From positions 1 through 30,456 of the forward strand of contig CAYPNF010000082.1 in the NCBI GenBank assembly GCA_964411985.1: a stretch of DNA of 30,456 nucleotides, given 5' to 3'. Source of the stretch: CAYPNF01 sp964411985 (lineage in GTDB: Bacteria; Verrucomicrobiota; Verrucomicrobiia; Limisphaerales; J093). The notes under the pieces were generated by a model that ran no database searches, had not been told where the DNA came from, and was given only the letters and a program-made list of their open reading frames with translations. The position numbers and the translations under genes are program-made. Shown here in pieces: positions 7,978 through 15,672 of the stretch (position 1 is the stretch's first letter; each line of letters opens with the position of its first letter).

Positions 7978-10900
7978 TCAGAGGGTCGATTTCGGATTCC
8001 CAACCCAGGCGTAGAAACTGGGGAGAGCCAGAAGTGTGAAGAGGGTGCTTGTGACGAGGCCACCAACCATGACGATGGCCAGGGGCCGTTCCAGTTCGCT
8101 GCCGCCGATGCCGAAGAGCATGGGCATCAGACCGAGGATGGCCGCCCCGGCGGTCATGAGCTTGGGACGCACGCGGCCCAGGCAGGCCTCTTTGAGGGCT
8201 TCAAGGAATGGCATTCCGGCGGCCACGAGGTGCTTGGCCTGGGTAATGAGCACCAGGCTGTTTTGCACGGCCACCCCGAAGAGACCGATCATCCCGACGA
8301 TGGAGCTGATGTTCCAAGTCTCCCCGGCCAGCCAGAGGGCGAGGAGACCACCGGCGAAGGCGTCCGGCAGCGTCAGCACGACGACGAGGACCTCCCACCA
8401 GCGCCCGAGGGCGAGGTAGAGAAGGCCGACTACCAAGGCCAGGGCCGCCGCGATGGCCACCATCAAACGTTTCTGGGTCTCGCGGGCCTCTTCGATCTTG
8501 CCGCCCAGCTTGACCACGGTGCCCTGGGGGAGTTCGACGCCTTGAAGGGCCTTCTCCAGGCGATCCGCTGTGCCCCCAAGGTCCCCCAGAGTGCGGACGT
8601 TGATGGCCAGGCGCCGCTGGGCGGCCTCCCGACGGATGAGGCTGGGCGTGCTTGTTTCCTCGAAGCGGCTCACTTGGCCCAGTTCCACGATCCGACCGTC
8701 ATCGAGTACGATGGGAAGCCGCTTGAGGGTCTCGGGGCTCAGGCGCCCGTCCTCCGGAAAGCGCACCACGCGCTCGATGCGCTGGGGGCCGTCGAAGCGC
8801 GGGGAGGTTTCAAGCCCCTGCAAGGCTGCCCGGAGGGTTCGGACGAGCAGGGGCCTAGGCACGTCCAGGCGGCGGAGGGCATCCTCGTCGGGTACTACCG
8901 TCCACTTGGGAAGGGACCCAGCTCCCTCGGGACTGACGGCAGCCACTCCGGGAACTTTCGACAAGGCCTCCTGGATCTCGGGAAGGCGTTTTTGGAGGCC
9001 CTCCAGATCGGGAGGGAAAAACTTCACCTGGATGTCCGCCGGGGTGCCCCCAATGCCTTCGGCGATGCGCATCTGCATGGGCGTGGTCAGCTCCACGGGA
9101 TAGGGAAGTTCCTCCGCCATCTCCCCGACCTCCTTCTGCACCTCCCCTGTGCGGCGAGAACCATCGAGCACCACCAACACATCGGAGATCGTGTGGGGCA
9201 TGGGATCCTCGGTCAGTTCCGAGCGGCCCGTGCGGCGGTACACGGAGGCCACGCCGGGCAGCTTTACCAGCTTCTGTTCGAGCTGGAAGTTGGCCGAATC
9301 CACGGCGGCGAGGCTCGTCTCCGCAGGCAGAATGCTGTTGAGCAACAGGGCACCTTCATCCAGGGTGGGAAGGAAGTTGCTCCCCAGCCTCAGGGCCAGC
9401 CAGATGCTGGGGATCGTTAGGCCAAGGGCAAGGACTCGAACAATCGCCCCGTGGGCCATGGCCCATTCGAGGCCAGGCTTGTAGAAGGTTTTCAGCGCCG
9501 TGACAACCTTCGGTTCCTCAAGCAGGGAGCCTGGAGGAAGCGCTTGCTCCACCAGGGCGGGCACGAGGGTGAAGCTCAGGACAAGGCTGAGGGTCATGGC
9601 CGAGGCGATGGCCACAGCCAGGGGCGCGTATAGACGGCCCGCCACGCCGCCGATGGCCAGCAGCGGGATGAAGACCGCCAGGATCACCATCACCGCCGTG
9701 AGGATGGGCACGCCCACTTCGGCGGCGGCCCTCGTCAGCGCCACACGGCGGGGCTCGATGTGTTCCTGGTGTTCGTGCAGGCGATGGGCGAGGTTCTCCA
9801 CCATGATCACGGCGGCATCCACCAGCAACCCGACTGAGATGGCCAGACCTCCTAGGGTCATGGCGTTGAGTCCCAGGCCAGCCATCCGTAATGGGATCGC
9901 CGCGCCCAGGGTTGCCAACGGCAGGACCGCGATGACTATGAGCGCCCCCCGGAGGTTGCCTAACAGGACCACCAGCACCAGCGCTACGAAGATCCCACCC
10001 AACAGCAGCGACCAAGTCACGCCGTTCAGTGCATGAGTGACGAGCCCGCCCTGGTCGTACATCAGGGTCAGTTCCATTCCTTTCGGGAGGCTCTGGCGTA
10101 ACTCGTTCAAGACCTTTTTCGTCTCCCGCGCCACAGTCAATGTTTCCGCCGTGGGCTGCTTCACCACCCGAAGGCTCACGTCCTCATGACCCTGGTGGCG
10201 TGCAATGCCGCGCCGGAAGGCGGAGCCCTCCCGAACCTCCGCGATGTCCCCCAGGAGGATGGTTCCCCTCGGCGTCTTCAGGCGAAGCTTCTTGACGGCC
10301 TCGGGTTGCGCGGCGAGGCTGCCCACGGTGATGAACCAGCCCTTGTCCTGGATCTCCATCACGCCCGCAGCGCTGTCCTGGTGGCTACCTTCAAGAGCCT
10401 CCATAACCTGGCCGAGGCTCACATTCTGCAGGCGCATCCGCTCGGGTTGGACGATGACTTGGAGCTGGCGCTCCTCGCCACCCAGCCGCTCGACCCGTGC
10501 CACGCCGGGCACCGCCTGAAGCCGGGGGATGAGTACCTTCTCCGCGTGATCCCTTAGCTTCATAGGATCGGTGGCGGGACCTTCCAGGACGATCTCCATG
10601 ATTTCTTGGAGACGCCCGGCGGCGCTGGACATGAGGGGGGCTCTCGTTCCTTCAGGGAAGTTCCCGATGACGCCAGAGAGGCGCTCCGCCACGAGCTGCC
10701 GCGCCCGCCAGGGATCGGTGTCGCCCTCGAAAGCCACGACCACCTGCACGACCTCGGCCTGCACGCTGCTCACGACACGCTTGACGCCGGGCAGGCCGCC
10801 GATGGCCTGTTCCACGGGCTGGGCTACAGTCAGTTCCAGCTCTGTGGCGGCCCGGCCTGGGCTCTGGATGATCAGATTGAGGCTCGGTAGGGTGAGATCG

Positions 10901-11118
10901 GGGAACAGGTCTCGTTTCAGAGAAGAGAAGCTCAAGATGCCCGCAAGCCCCCAAATCAGAGCGAGCGCGAAGACCCAGCCCTTGCGCGGAAGGAGCCAAT
11001 CGAACCAGCGCCGGATGGGGCTCCGGTGCTGTGGAACGTAGACCCTGTAGGGATCGTCCGGCATCATCGGATCGAGCGGGATGTCGGGCTCTTGAGCGGG
11101 ATTGGACTCAGTGGTCAT
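7978..11118 (-). CDS. Heavy-metal efflux RND transporter, inner-membrane pump (CzcA/CusA type)
   Basis: A 1046-residue RND permease of the usual HME length. A cytoplasmic N-terminus leads into the first transmembrane helix (K-G-W-V-F-A-L-A-L-I-W), then a porter domain (F-P-D-L-T-L-P...P-G-R-A-A-T-E-L-E), helices 2-6, a second porter domain and the last helices. Helix 4 near residue 438 reads A-I-S-V-G-L-L-V-D-A-A-V-I-M-V-E-N. Asp and Glu equal to CzcA D408 and E415 are present, but the D402 position is Ser. The methionine triad of CusA is not evident. The pump would use the proton gradient to move periplasmic metal through the outer-membrane channel. It overlaps the fusion-protein gene by 11 bases. 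Substrate probably divalent, judged from the adjacent ATPase and sensors. Confidence 0.94.
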   Translation of the reverse strand: MTTESNPAQEPDIPLDPMMPDDPYRVYVPQHRSPIRRWFDWLLPRKGWVFALALIWGLAGILSFSSLKRDLFPDLTLPSLNLIIQSPGRAATELELTVAQPVEQAIGGLPGVKRVVSSVQAEVVQVVVAFEGDTDPWRARQLVAERLSGVIGNFPEGTRAPLMSSAAGRLQEIMEIVLEGPATDPMKLRDHAEKVLIPRLQAVPGVARVERLGGEERQLQVIVQPERMRLQNVSLGQVMEALEGSHQDSAAGVMEIQDKGWFITVGSLAAQPEAVKKLRLKTPRGTILLGDIAEVREGSAFRRGIARHQGHEDVSLRVVKQPTAETLTVARETKKVLNELRQSLPKGMELTLMYDQGGLVTHALNGVTWSLLLGGIFVALVLVVLLGNLRGALIVIAVLPLATLGAAIPLRMAGLGLNAMTLGGLAISVGLLVDAAVIMVENLAHRLHEHQEHIEPRRVALTRAAAEVGVPILTAVMVILAVFIPLLAIGGVAGRLYAPLAVAIASAMTLSLVLSFTLVPALVEQALPPGSLLEEPKVVTALKTFYKPGLEWAMAHGAIVRVLALGLTIPSIWLALRLGSNFLPTLDEGALLLNSILPAETSLAAVDSANFQLEQKLVKLPGVASVYRRTGRSELTEDPMPHTISDVLVVLDGSRRTGEVQKEVGEMAEELPYPVELTTPMQMRIAEGIGGTPADIQVKFFPPDLEGLQKRLPEIQEALSKVPGVAAVSPEGAGSLPKWTVVPDEDALRRLDVPRPLLVRTLRAALQGLETSPRFDGPQRIERVVRFPEDGRLSPETLKRLPIVLDDGRIVELGQVSRFEETSTPSLIRREAAQRRLAINVRTLGDLGGTADRLEKALQGVELPQGTVVKLGGKIEEARETQKRLMVAIAAALALVVGLLYLALGRWWEVLVVVLTLPDAFAGGLLALWLAGETWNISSIVGMIGLFGVAVQNSLVLITQAKHLVAAGMPFLEALKEACLGRVRPKLMTAGAAILGLMPMLFGIGGSELERPLAIVMVGGLVTSTLFTLLALPSFYAWVGNPKSTL

Positions 11119-12244
11119 GGTCTTCTCCCCCGCTCTTGCGCTTGATCTGGAGGGACTTTAGGAGGTATGCGCCCTCCCCCACCACTGTTTCGCCCGGTTT
11201 CAGGCCATCCAGCACCATCACGTCGCTGCCCAATTCTGCGCCCCGGCGGACGGGGCGGAATTCGGCCTCCTCACCCTCCTTCACAAAGACGCCCCAGGTT
11301 CCCTCGATCTGCTGAAGGGCGCTCTGCGGCAAGATAATGGCTTTAGCCATGGGTACATGGACTTCTAGAGGCGTTCCAGGGATGGGGAGCACCCCCCCTT
11401 TGAGCCGAAGGCGGTAACTGAGGCGCCGCGTGTCGGAGGTCAGGGTCGTGGGCGTGCCCTCCAGGGTCGCCTTCCACCGGTGGCCATCCGTTCCTCGGAC
11501 ATCGGTAACCGCTCCATGCTTCCACCCGTCGGGTTGCGGCAGAGGCAGTTCCAGCCGGGCGATGGCCGCTGAGGCCGCTTGGAAGGCCCCCAGCTCCTGA
11601 CCCGCTTCGACCCCCTGACCCAACTGCGCCTTGTAGGCCGTTACGGAACCAGTTTTGGGGGCCTTCACTGTGAGAGTGGCTCCCGCGCTTTCGGGGATCA
11701 CACCTCGGGCCTCCAGGGCCAGCCGGGCCGCCTCTTCGTCGGCCTTGGCCGTGGCGGACTCGCTGCGGGCCGCCTCCAGCTCGCGCCGGGATCCTGCCTG
11801 TGCGTCAAAGAGCCGCTGCTCACGCGTCAGTTCCGCGTCAGAACGGTCGCGCCTGGCCTTTGCGGAAAGCCAGTCCGCCTTCAGTCGCGCCAACTCAGGG
11901 CTTTGGATCATGAGCAATCCCGCGCCCGTGGCTACACGTCGGCCCGGAGGGACGAGGATGCCTGAGACGATGCCCTTCACGGGCGATGCCAACAGTGCTT
12001 GGGCAGATTCATCTCCGATTGCCTCGGCGGGATACCAGGCCCCTTCGGCTTTGGGTTCGGGCACCTCCATGTAGCGCAGTCCCCGGATCTCCTTGAGGGG
12101 AAGCCGCATGGACTCCCCTTCCTTTGTTTCAGCGGACTCATGTCCGTGCTTCTCAGCGTCGTTCTTGGCAACGGATTTTTTCGCGCAGCCCAGACCCGCC
12201 AGGAGTACCAGGGCCACGGGAAGGCTCAATATATGGCGATTCAT
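11108..12244 (-). CDS. Membrane fusion (periplasmic adaptor) lipoprotein of the RND system
   Basis: A 378-residue HlyD/CzcB-type adaptor. The leader L-V-L-L-A-G-L-G-C ends in a lipobox, so the mature protein is probably lipid-anchored at Cys20 or so. A His/Glu-rich segment follows (K-H-G-H-E-S-A-E). The lipoyl half-motif A-S-P-V-K-G-I-V-S-G-I-L-V near residue 86, an alpha-hairpin of about 60 residues rich in Ala/Arg/Glu, the second lipoyl half (K-A-P-K-T-G-S-V-T-A), and beta-barrel domains follow. The C-terminus ends G-G-E-D-H-D-H, a possible metal-binding tail. The gene overlaps the outer-membrane factor by ATGA and the pump by 11 bases. It would bridge pump and channel and may hand over metal. 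Confidence 0.92.
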   Translation of the reverse strand: MNRHILSLPVALVLLAGLGCAKKSVAKNDAEKHGHESAETKEGESMRLPLKEIRGLRYMEVPEPKAEGAWYPAEAIGDESAQALLASPVKGIVSGILVPPGRRVATGAGLLMIQSPELARLKADWLSAKARRDRSDAELTREQRLFDAQAGSRRELEAARSESATAKADEEAARLALEARGVIPESAGATLTVKAPKTGSVTAYKAQLGQGVEAGQELGAFQAASAAIARLELPLPQPDGWKHGAVTDVRGTDGHRWKATLEGTPTTLTSDTRRLSYRLRLKGGVLPIPGTPLEVHVPMAKAIILPQSALQQIEGTWGVFVKEGEEAEFRPVRRGAELGSDVMVLDGLKPGETVVGEGAYLLKSLQIKRKSGGEDHDH

Positions 12245-13425
12245 TGGTTCACCTCGGGGAGCAGGGTCTGGAGTTCGGCGGCCAGCAAGTGCTGGGTATG
12301 AACACGGCGCAGGGAGGCCATCTGGGATTCAAGCAACTGGCGGCGGATGGGCAGCGCATCCGAGGGACGTTCTCGACCCTCTTGGAGGCGCAGGCTGATG
12401 GCCTCCAAAGATTTCGCAAAGTCGGGGACGACGGTGGATGCCGGGGCCTTCTTGATGCGGCTGAAGGCCGCCTCGGCGCGGGCATCAAGCTCTGCCAGAG
12501 CCTGACGTGCCTCGCCTTGGATGGCCTTGAGTTGGGCTTCGGTGTTCCGTTTGATGGCAGAGCCTTCGCCAGGACGTGGGAGTCGGACGGCCACCCCGAG
12601 ACGGGTTACCTTCTCATCCCCTTCCTGGGCGTAGCTCCCCCGAAGACTCCAACGATTGAGGGAAATCGCCTCTTTGAGCCGCAGGTTCTTGTCTTCAAGG
12701 TCAGCTTGGGCCAACAAAGCCTTTCTGAGTGGTCCTTCTTGTAGGCGACGATCAAGGTCCACCGTCGGAATCACTGGCACCGCGCCAGGATCAGCGAGGG
12801 GCATGGGGGCCACAGGGAGGTCCGCCAGGGCAACCAGAACACCCCAGGTCCGGGATTCTTGCACTCGTGCCTCATCCAATTCCTGCTGAACTTTCAGGCG
12901 CTCACCTTCTACCAGAGAAACTTGGAAGGCCGGGTCTGCACCAGCTTCCAATCGGGCCTTGGCAGATTCGAGCCACCGGTCCACCGTGTTCATGTCTGCC
13001 TCACGCAGTGCAACTAGTCGTGATGCCAGCCAGGCATCCAGGTAGGCCGCCTTCAGACGGAACATCCCTTCACGCCGGGCAGCTTCCACCATGAGGGGGT
13101 GTGCCTTCCCCAGGCTGCTCTCAAGTGCACCGCGGCTATTGGGTGAGAGAAAGAGCGGGAGGTCTACCTCGAAGCCTTTGTCCGTGGATGAAGGAGCCCC
13201 AGGAATCCGACGAGGCCCCGCCAGCACAGAGACAGTGGGGCCTTCGCGCATGAACCCCTTGCTCTCCTGGAATTGGAGTCGGCGCTCGGCCAAAATGGCT
13301 TCCGTTCGCCACTGTTCCGGTGCGGATCGAGCCTTGAATTGAATGTCAGTAAAGGTAATGGGCGTCTGGGCCGCTGCATGCAACACGAGCAGGCAGGGCA
13401 AGGCCCCGAAGGGGATGAATCGCAT
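12241..13425 (-). CDS. TolC-family outer-membrane efflux protein (CzcC type)
   Basis: A 394-residue protein with a signal peptide (hydrophobic P-F-G-A-L-P-C-L-L-V-L-H-A-A-A then QTP). It has the long amphipathic Ala/Arg/Glu/Leu helices, in two repeats, expected of TolC-family channels: for example R-L-K-A-A-Y-L-D-A-W-L-A-S-R-L and later Q-A-L-A-E-L-D-A-R-A-E-A-A-F. Strand segments such as F-E-V-D-L-P-L-F-L and L-G-V-A-V-R-L-P would build the barrel. It is slightly shorter than the 410-430 residues usual for CzcC. It is the first member of the tripartite complex and overlaps the fusion-protein start by ATGA. GAGG lies just upstream of the ATG at 13425. Confidence 0.9.
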   Translation of the reverse strand: MRFIPFGALPCLLVLHAAAQTPITFTDIQFKARSAPEQWRTEAILAERRLQFQESKGFMREGPTVSVLAGPRRIPGAPSSTDKGFEVDLPLFLSPNSRGALESSLGKAHPLMVEAARREGMFRLKAAYLDAWLASRLVALREADMNTVDRWLESAKARLEAGADPAFQVSLVEGERLKVQQELDEARVQESRTWGVLVALADLPVAPMPLADPGAVPVIPTVDLDRRLQEGPLRKALLAQADLEDKNLRLKEAISLNRWSLRGSYAQEGDEKVTRLGVAVRLPRPGEGSAIKRNTEAQLKAIQGEARQALAELDARAEAAFSRIKKAPASTVVPDFAKSLEAISLRLQEGRERPSDALPIRRQLLESQMASLRRVHTQHLLAAELQTLLPEVNQ

Positions 13426-13489
13426 GGCGTCCTCGGATCGATTGGGAAACAGGCCCCGTTTGGGGCCGGACCAGGTGATGACGGCGGCA

Positions 13490-13759
13490 TCAGACCCGAG
13501 GAGGGGCTTTCTCTGGTTCGAGATCGAGGTTCAGGATGGGGCGGACCACCGTTTCTTCGTAGACGGGCCTGGGCAGAGGGTCCGCTGGTGGAGGAATCGG
13601 TGGCGTGGGAATGGGGGCCGTGGCGCACCCGTCGTTGCAGAGGATGTGGCAAACCTGTCCGCAGTCGTTAGGTGCGTCATCGCAGCGATCGACCTGAGCC
13701 GCGCCGATGTAGAAGGCGATCAGAAGCAGGAAGATTGCCGCGACCAAGCGCCTCGTCAC
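13490..13759 (-). CDS. Small exported cysteine-rich protein between sensor and efflux genes
   Basis: An 89-residue protein starting GTG at 13759, overlapping the ArsR stop by GTGA. Residues 3-22 form a signal peptide or membrane anchor. A compact cluster follows: Cys26, Cys33, Cys37, His38, Cys41 and Cys45, and then a proline-rich stretch and an acidic tail. Such a Cys4-5/His cluster exposed in the periplasm could bind a soft metal or form disulfides. The position, locked between the metal sensor and the tripartite efflux genes, suggests a periplasmic metal scavenger or donor for the pump. I know of similar short proteins only as conserved hypotheticals; the role is inference. Confidence 0.8.
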   Translation of the reverse strand: MTRRLVAAIFLLLIAFYIGAAQVDRCDDAPNDCGQVCHILCNDGCATAPIPTPPIPPPADPLPRPVYEETVVRPILNLDLEPEKAPPRV

Positions 13760-14190
13760 ACGACACCTCTTGCGACGAGCCGGGCCAACGGGACTTCACT
13801 CCTGCGTCGGCTTTCCCCACTCTCATGGGCGCGAACCTGCGTCTCCTCGTTCAGGCAAAGGCCGTGGTACAGGAGCTTCGTGACGCAGCCGTCAACGATC
13901 CGGTAGTGAACAAAATTTCCGTGCCGCTGCGTGGCCAGGATTCCCATGTCCACGAGGCGGCGGAGTTGGTTGGAGACCGCCTGGATCTTCATGCCCACCG
14001 CATCGGCAATTTCGCTCACGCAGGGGTTGTCCTGTAGAAGGATCGCGTGGAGCAAGCGCAAACGCGAGTCCGAGGCCAACACCTCGAAAACCCGCATCAA
14101 CTCTCCCGCTTTTTCAACGCTCAACAGAGGGCGCTCGGTGAGGGGCGCCTTAGGTGGGCAAGTCGGAGGGTTGATGAGGTTCTTTGGCAC
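13756..14190 (-). CDS. ArsR/SmtB-family metal-responsive repressor (copy 1, first gene of the efflux operon)
   Basis: The frame is open far upstream, but the GTG at 14190 gives a 144-residue protein that aligns without a gap to the other ArsR protein (3724-4191) over about 113 residues. Both begin M-P, and both have Cys11 in a C-P-P-K motif, Cys57 (here N-P-C-V-S-E-I-A), Cys102 (D-G-C-V) and Cys112 (G-L-C-L). The D-S-R-L-R-L-L-H helix and the recognition helix K-I-Q-A-V-S-N-Q-L-R-R-L are clear. A promoter sits 20-50 bases upstream. This protein most likely represses the whole efflux operon and releases when metal binds its thiolates. Metal identity is unproven. It overlaps the small Cys-rich gene by GTGA. 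Confidence 0.9.
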   Translation of the reverse strand: MPKNLINPPTCPPKAPLTERPLLSVEKAGELMRVFEVLASDSRLRLLHAILLQDNPCVSEIADAVGMKIQAVSNQLRRLVDMGILATQRHGNFVHYRIVDGCVTKLLYHGLCLNEETQVRAHESGESRRRSEVPLARLVARGVV

Positions 14191-14202
14191 GGGCGGTTCC
14201 GA

Positions 14203-14240
14203 TACACCAATGAGTGTAGCGATGTAGAGACCCTTGGCAA
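14203..14240 (-). promoter_or_regulatory. Promoter and candidate ArsR operator of the efflux operon
   Basis: Reading leftward, TTGCCA (14240-14235) and TACACT (14218-14213) are spaced by 16 bases and make a good -35/-10 pair. The -10 overlaps an inverted repeat, TACAC (14203-14207) and GTGTA (14214-14218), with 6 bases between, a typical place for a repressor to block polymerase. The transcript would have only a very short leader before the GTG at 14190, which supports that start. Confidence 0.6.
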
Positions 14241-14287
14241 GCCCTTTCTCTGGGCTTTCCGACTTGGGGATAGTTCTTGAAAACGTT

Positions 14288-14408
14288 GGTTTTCGAGAAA
14301 CGCCGAATCGACGAATCCCCTTTTCGAAAAATTGGCTCTTCCTGATTCTCGAAAACCATTCTTGATTCGTTATTATCGATTCCCTATCCTGAAGACGGGT
14401 TTCGAGAA
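14288..14408. repeat. Cluster of TTCGAGAA-type inverted repeats upstream of the recombinase
   Basis: GGTTTTCGAGAA at 14288-14299 is exactly inverted as TTCTCGAAAACC at 14346-14357, and a near-copy GGTTTCGAGAA stands at 14398-14408, just before the recombinase ribosome site. Between them is a TTTTCGAAAA palindrome (14321-14330) and several GATTCG/CGAATC words in both orientations. The array is AT-richer than its surroundings. It resembles the multiple binding subsites (res-like) that serine recombinases use; it could also contain promoters. Confidence 0.55.
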
Positions 14409-14421
14409 GAAAAGGAGCGCC

Positions 14422-14979
14422 ATTCGGATTGGATACGCCCGGGTCTCCACCGAAGACCAGCACCTCACCCTTCAGACCGACGCCCTGGAGAAGGGCGGAT
14501 GCGAACGCCTCTTCACCGACAAGGCCAGCGGGAACCGGACGGATCGCCCAGGCCTCCAGGAGGCGCTTTCCCACCTCCGCGCCGGGGACACCCTTGTGGT
14601 CTGGAAGCTTGACCGCCTGGGGCGCGGCGTGAAGGGGCTCGTGGATCTGGTGTCGGACCTTGAAGTCAAGAAGATCCATTTCCAGAGCCTCACGGACCAG
14701 ATCAATACTTCGACTCCGGCGGGACGGTTCTTCTTTCATGTCATGGCCAGCCTCGCGCAGATGGAACGGGAGTTGATCGCGGAACGCACCCGCGCCGGGC
14801 TGGAGGCTGGCCGACGCCAAGGCCGCATCGGAGGCCGCAAGCGCCGCATGACCGAGAGCAAAGTGGAATCCGCCCGCCAACTCCTCGCCAACGGAATAGC
14901 GCCGCGCGAAGTCGCGCAGAACCTCGGCGTGTCGGTGCCTACCCTCTACCGATGGCTCCCCGCATCGGCCAGGGAATAA
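14422..14979 (+). CDS. Serine recombinase (resolvase/invertase family)
   Basis: The catalytic domain begins R-I-G-Y-A-R-V-S-T-E-D-Q with the nucleophilic serine near residue 9, then L-F-T-D-K-A-S-G, the V-W-K-L-D-R-L-G-R segment, and the A-S-L-A-Q-M-E-R-E-L-I-A-E-R-T long helix. A C-terminal helix-turn-helix follows (G-I-A-P-R-E-V-A-Q-N-L-G-V-S-V-P-T-L-Y-R). It would cut and rejoin DNA at paired sites as a resolvase or invertase. The start is unusual: AAAAGGAG stands just before an ATT at 14422 that gives the normal length of 185 residues; in-frame TTG codons upstream (14332, about 14363) are alternatives. The adjacent inverted-repeat cluster may be its target. It is divergent from the efflux operon. 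Confidence 0.9.
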   Translation: MRIGYARVSTEDQHLTLQTDALEKGGCERLFTDKASGNRTDRPGLQEALSHLRAGDTLVVWKLDRLGRGVKGLVDLVSDLEVKKIHFQSLTDQINTSTPAGRFFFHVMASLAQMERELIAERTRAGLEAGRRQGRIGGRKRRMTESKVESARQLLANGIAPREVAQNLGVSVPTLYRWLPASARE

Positions 14980-15013
14980 TCCCCTGTCTTTATTGCCCTT
15001 GCAGATGAAGGAT

Positions 15014-15047
15014 ATGTTCGCGCAGGCATAATGGGGGTTCCGAACAT
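15014..15047. repeat. 7-bp inverted repeat in the gap before the sigma-factor gene
   Basis: ATGTTCG (15014-15020) and CGAACAT (15041-15047) form an inverted repeat between the recombinase stop and the ECF sigma gene. Nearby, TTCGC-GCAGGCATAA and TTCGCACGCATAA (about 15017 and 15073) look like a loose direct repeat. It could be part of the sigma-gene promoter or a binding site; no standard promoter was recognised. Confidence 0.3.
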
Positions 15048-15123
15048 GGCATTGCGAATTCCGATTCCTATTTTCGCACGCATAACAAATGCACGTTCGA
15101 TTCGTCTCTAGTTGGAGGGACTG

Positions 15124-15672
15124 GTGGAAGAGGCGGAACTCATGGAATTGGTTTCCTGCGCACGACGAGGCGCCCCGGAGGCCATTGCGAAGTTGTGCGA
15201 GCATTTCTACCCCAAGGTGTACCGCTTCATGCTCTACCGGGTGCCGAGGCGAGAGGATGCCGAGGATCTGGCTGGGGAAACCTGCTTGCGCGTGTTGAGG
15301 TCTCTGCCGAAACAGCAAGGCTTTTTCCCTGCCTGGGTGTTCCAAATCGCCACCAACCTCATCATCGACACCTACCGCCATGGCAAAGACCGGCGGGAGG
15401 TGAAGCTGCCAGAAAATGCCGCCGAAACGGTGGCAGAACCGGGAGACGAGGGGATCGATATCCTCCCTCACCAGATGGCGCGGGCGCTGAAGGCCTTGAC
15501 GGCGGAGCAGCGGGACGTGATCCACCTCAGGTTCGTCGAAGGATTCAATGCTGGTGAAATCGCGCAGGCCCTCGGGAAATCAGCGGGCGCGATCCGCGCC
15601 CTCCAATTCCGTGCCCTGGAGTCCTTGAGAAACGCGCTCGCCGCGCAGATCGGAGTCGACCATGGTGCATGA
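15124..15672 (+). CDS. ECF-type RNA polymerase sigma factor
   Basis: I place the start at GTG 15124, five bases after GGAGGGA, giving 182 residues; the TTG at 15112 would lie inside the ribosome site. Region 2 is seen as F-Y-P-K-V-Y-R-F-M-L...D-A-E-D-L-A-G-E-T-C-L-R and W-V-F-Q-I-A-T-N-L-I-I-D. Region 4 is seen as L-T-A-E-Q-R-D-V-I-H-L-R-F-V-E-G and the helix-turn-helix G-E-I-A-Q-A-L-G-K-S-A-G-A-I-R. There is no region 1.1 or 3, as usual for ECF factors. It should direct polymerase to a small stress regulon. The next gene overlaps it by 11 bases and encodes a membrane protein fitting an anti-sigma role. Confidence 0.93.
   Translation: MEEAELMELVSCARRGAPEAIAKLCEHFYPKVYRFMLYRVPRREDAEDLAGETCLRVLRSLPKQQGFFPAWVFQIATNLIIDTYRHGKDRREVKLPENAAETVAEPGDEGIDILPHQMARALKALTAEQRDVIHLRFVEGFNAGEIAQALGKSAGAIRALQFRALESLRNALAAQIGVDHGA

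Noticed and set aside
7956..8066. Upstream extension of the exported-protein gene 7209-7955
   Set aside because: It would overlap the end of the RND gene by about 90 bases, has no signal sequence at its start, and a good ribosome site precedes the ATG at 7955.
13756..15525. A 589-codon minus-strand frame covering the ArsR gene and continuing to 15525
   Set aside because: The part beyond 14190 runs antisense to the recombinase and sigma-factor genes and has no family resemblance. The GTG at 14190 has a promoter and gives gap-free alignment with the twin ArsR protein.
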